From Candidatus Methanomethylophilaceae archaeon (lineage in GTDB: Archaea; Thermoplasmatota; Thermoplasmata; Methanomassiliicoccales; Methanomethylophilaceae): DNA of 5,384 nucleotides. Numbering within the stretch: position 1 is the first letter of the stretch; each line of letters starts with the position of its first letter. Shown here piece by piece: positions 5,191 to 5,384 of this stretch. The position numbers and the translations under genes are program-made. Location of the stretch: contig JAFZXW010000061.1 of assembly GCA_017616575.1 (NCBI GenBank), forward strand, positions 1 to 5,384, in the 5' to 3' direction. A model generated the notes under the pieces. It saw only the letters and a list, made by a program, of their open reading frames with translations, did no database searches and was not told the origin of the DNA.

Positions 5191-5384
5191 ATGTTGGCGC
5201 TTGTCGGAGGCATGGTCGCGGATATAGTCATCGGATATGCCGAAGGAGAGGTCTTCTCGAAGATTACAGGATTCGCCAAAGACAAGATTGGCGACGTGAG
5301 ACTTTCCAGGTACATCCTAGATAAGACTGAGGCTGCTGCCAACAAGGTCCCCATCAGCGACGAGACCCGTGCAATCTTCGATAA
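5191..5384 (+). CDS. Start of an unrecognised gene, truncated by window edge
   Basis: From the ATG at 5191 the plus strand stays open for 64 codons to the end of the window. The product begins MLALVGGMVADIVIGYAEGE and continues with alternating charged and hydrophobic residues (FAKDKIGDVRLSRYILDKTE, then AAANKVPISDETRAIFD). It looks like genuine helical protein, more so than the competing frames on either strand. The first 15 residues are hydrophobic. The start is uncertain: the same frame is open back to a TAG at 5104, an in-frame TTG lies at 5185, and there is no clear Shine-Dalgarno before either. An ATG at 5100 in another frame has AAGG upstream, so a frameshifted longer gene is conceivable. 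Codon use is more AT-rich than in the aromatic genes (ATA, AGA, CTA, ATT), suggesting a different origin. No function can be assigned from this fragment. Confidence 0.5.
   Translation, partial: MLALVGGMVADIVIGYAEGEVFSKITGFAKDKIGDVRLSRYILDKTEAAANKVPISDETRAIFD

Noticed and set aside
5019..5354. Overlapping open frames of about 100 codons on both strands near the right end.
   Set aside because: Neither has protein-like composition, and the third frame from 5191 looks much more like real coding sequence.

Overview
The window looks archaeal, most likely from a Thermoplasmata-type methanogen such as Methanomassiliicoccales. That lineage is an inference. It rests on the two-gene archaeal route to 3-dehydroquinate (ADH synthase plus dehydroquinate synthase II), a fused chorismate mutase-prephenate dehydrogenase, a TrpB2-type tryptophan synthase beta chain, TATA-box promoters instead of -35/-10 elements, and the high GC content of the coding regions.

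Positions 1-3743 hold four aromatic amino acid genes, all on the minus strand. In transcription order they are trpB2 (3743-2412), the mutase-dehydrogenase tyrA (2300-1236), aroA' (1187-390) and aroB' (390 to beyond position 1, cut by the window edge). AroA' makes the C7 sugar precursor and AroB' turns it into 3-dehydroquinate, the entry to the shikimate pathway. TyrA takes chorismate through prephenate towards 4-hydroxyphenylpyruvate and tyrosine. TrpB2 is a tryptophan synthase beta homologue that condenses indole and serine. aroA' and aroB' overlap by one base and are probably translationally coupled. tyrA and aroA' are 48 bp apart and may be cotranscribed. trpB2 and tyrA each have a plausible TATA box of their own.

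Positions 3866-4507 (minus) encode a small unrecognised protein with an N-terminal membrane anchor and an acidic, probably extracytoplasmic, domain. A hairpin with downstream T-rich sequence follows it, and an inverted repeat lies in its promoter region.

From about 4550 to 5190 no convincing gene is visible. Base composition drops to roughly half GC, and only short open stretches and a 14-bp palindrome are seen. At 5191 a plus-strand reading frame with protein-like composition begins and runs off the window. I do not recognise it.

I do not see a clearly undescribed system. The best leads are the promoter architecture of trpB2 (predicted leaderless, with a TGTACA element and paired repeats), the altered active-site motif in the chorismate mutase domain, and the low-GC right end with its truncated gene.
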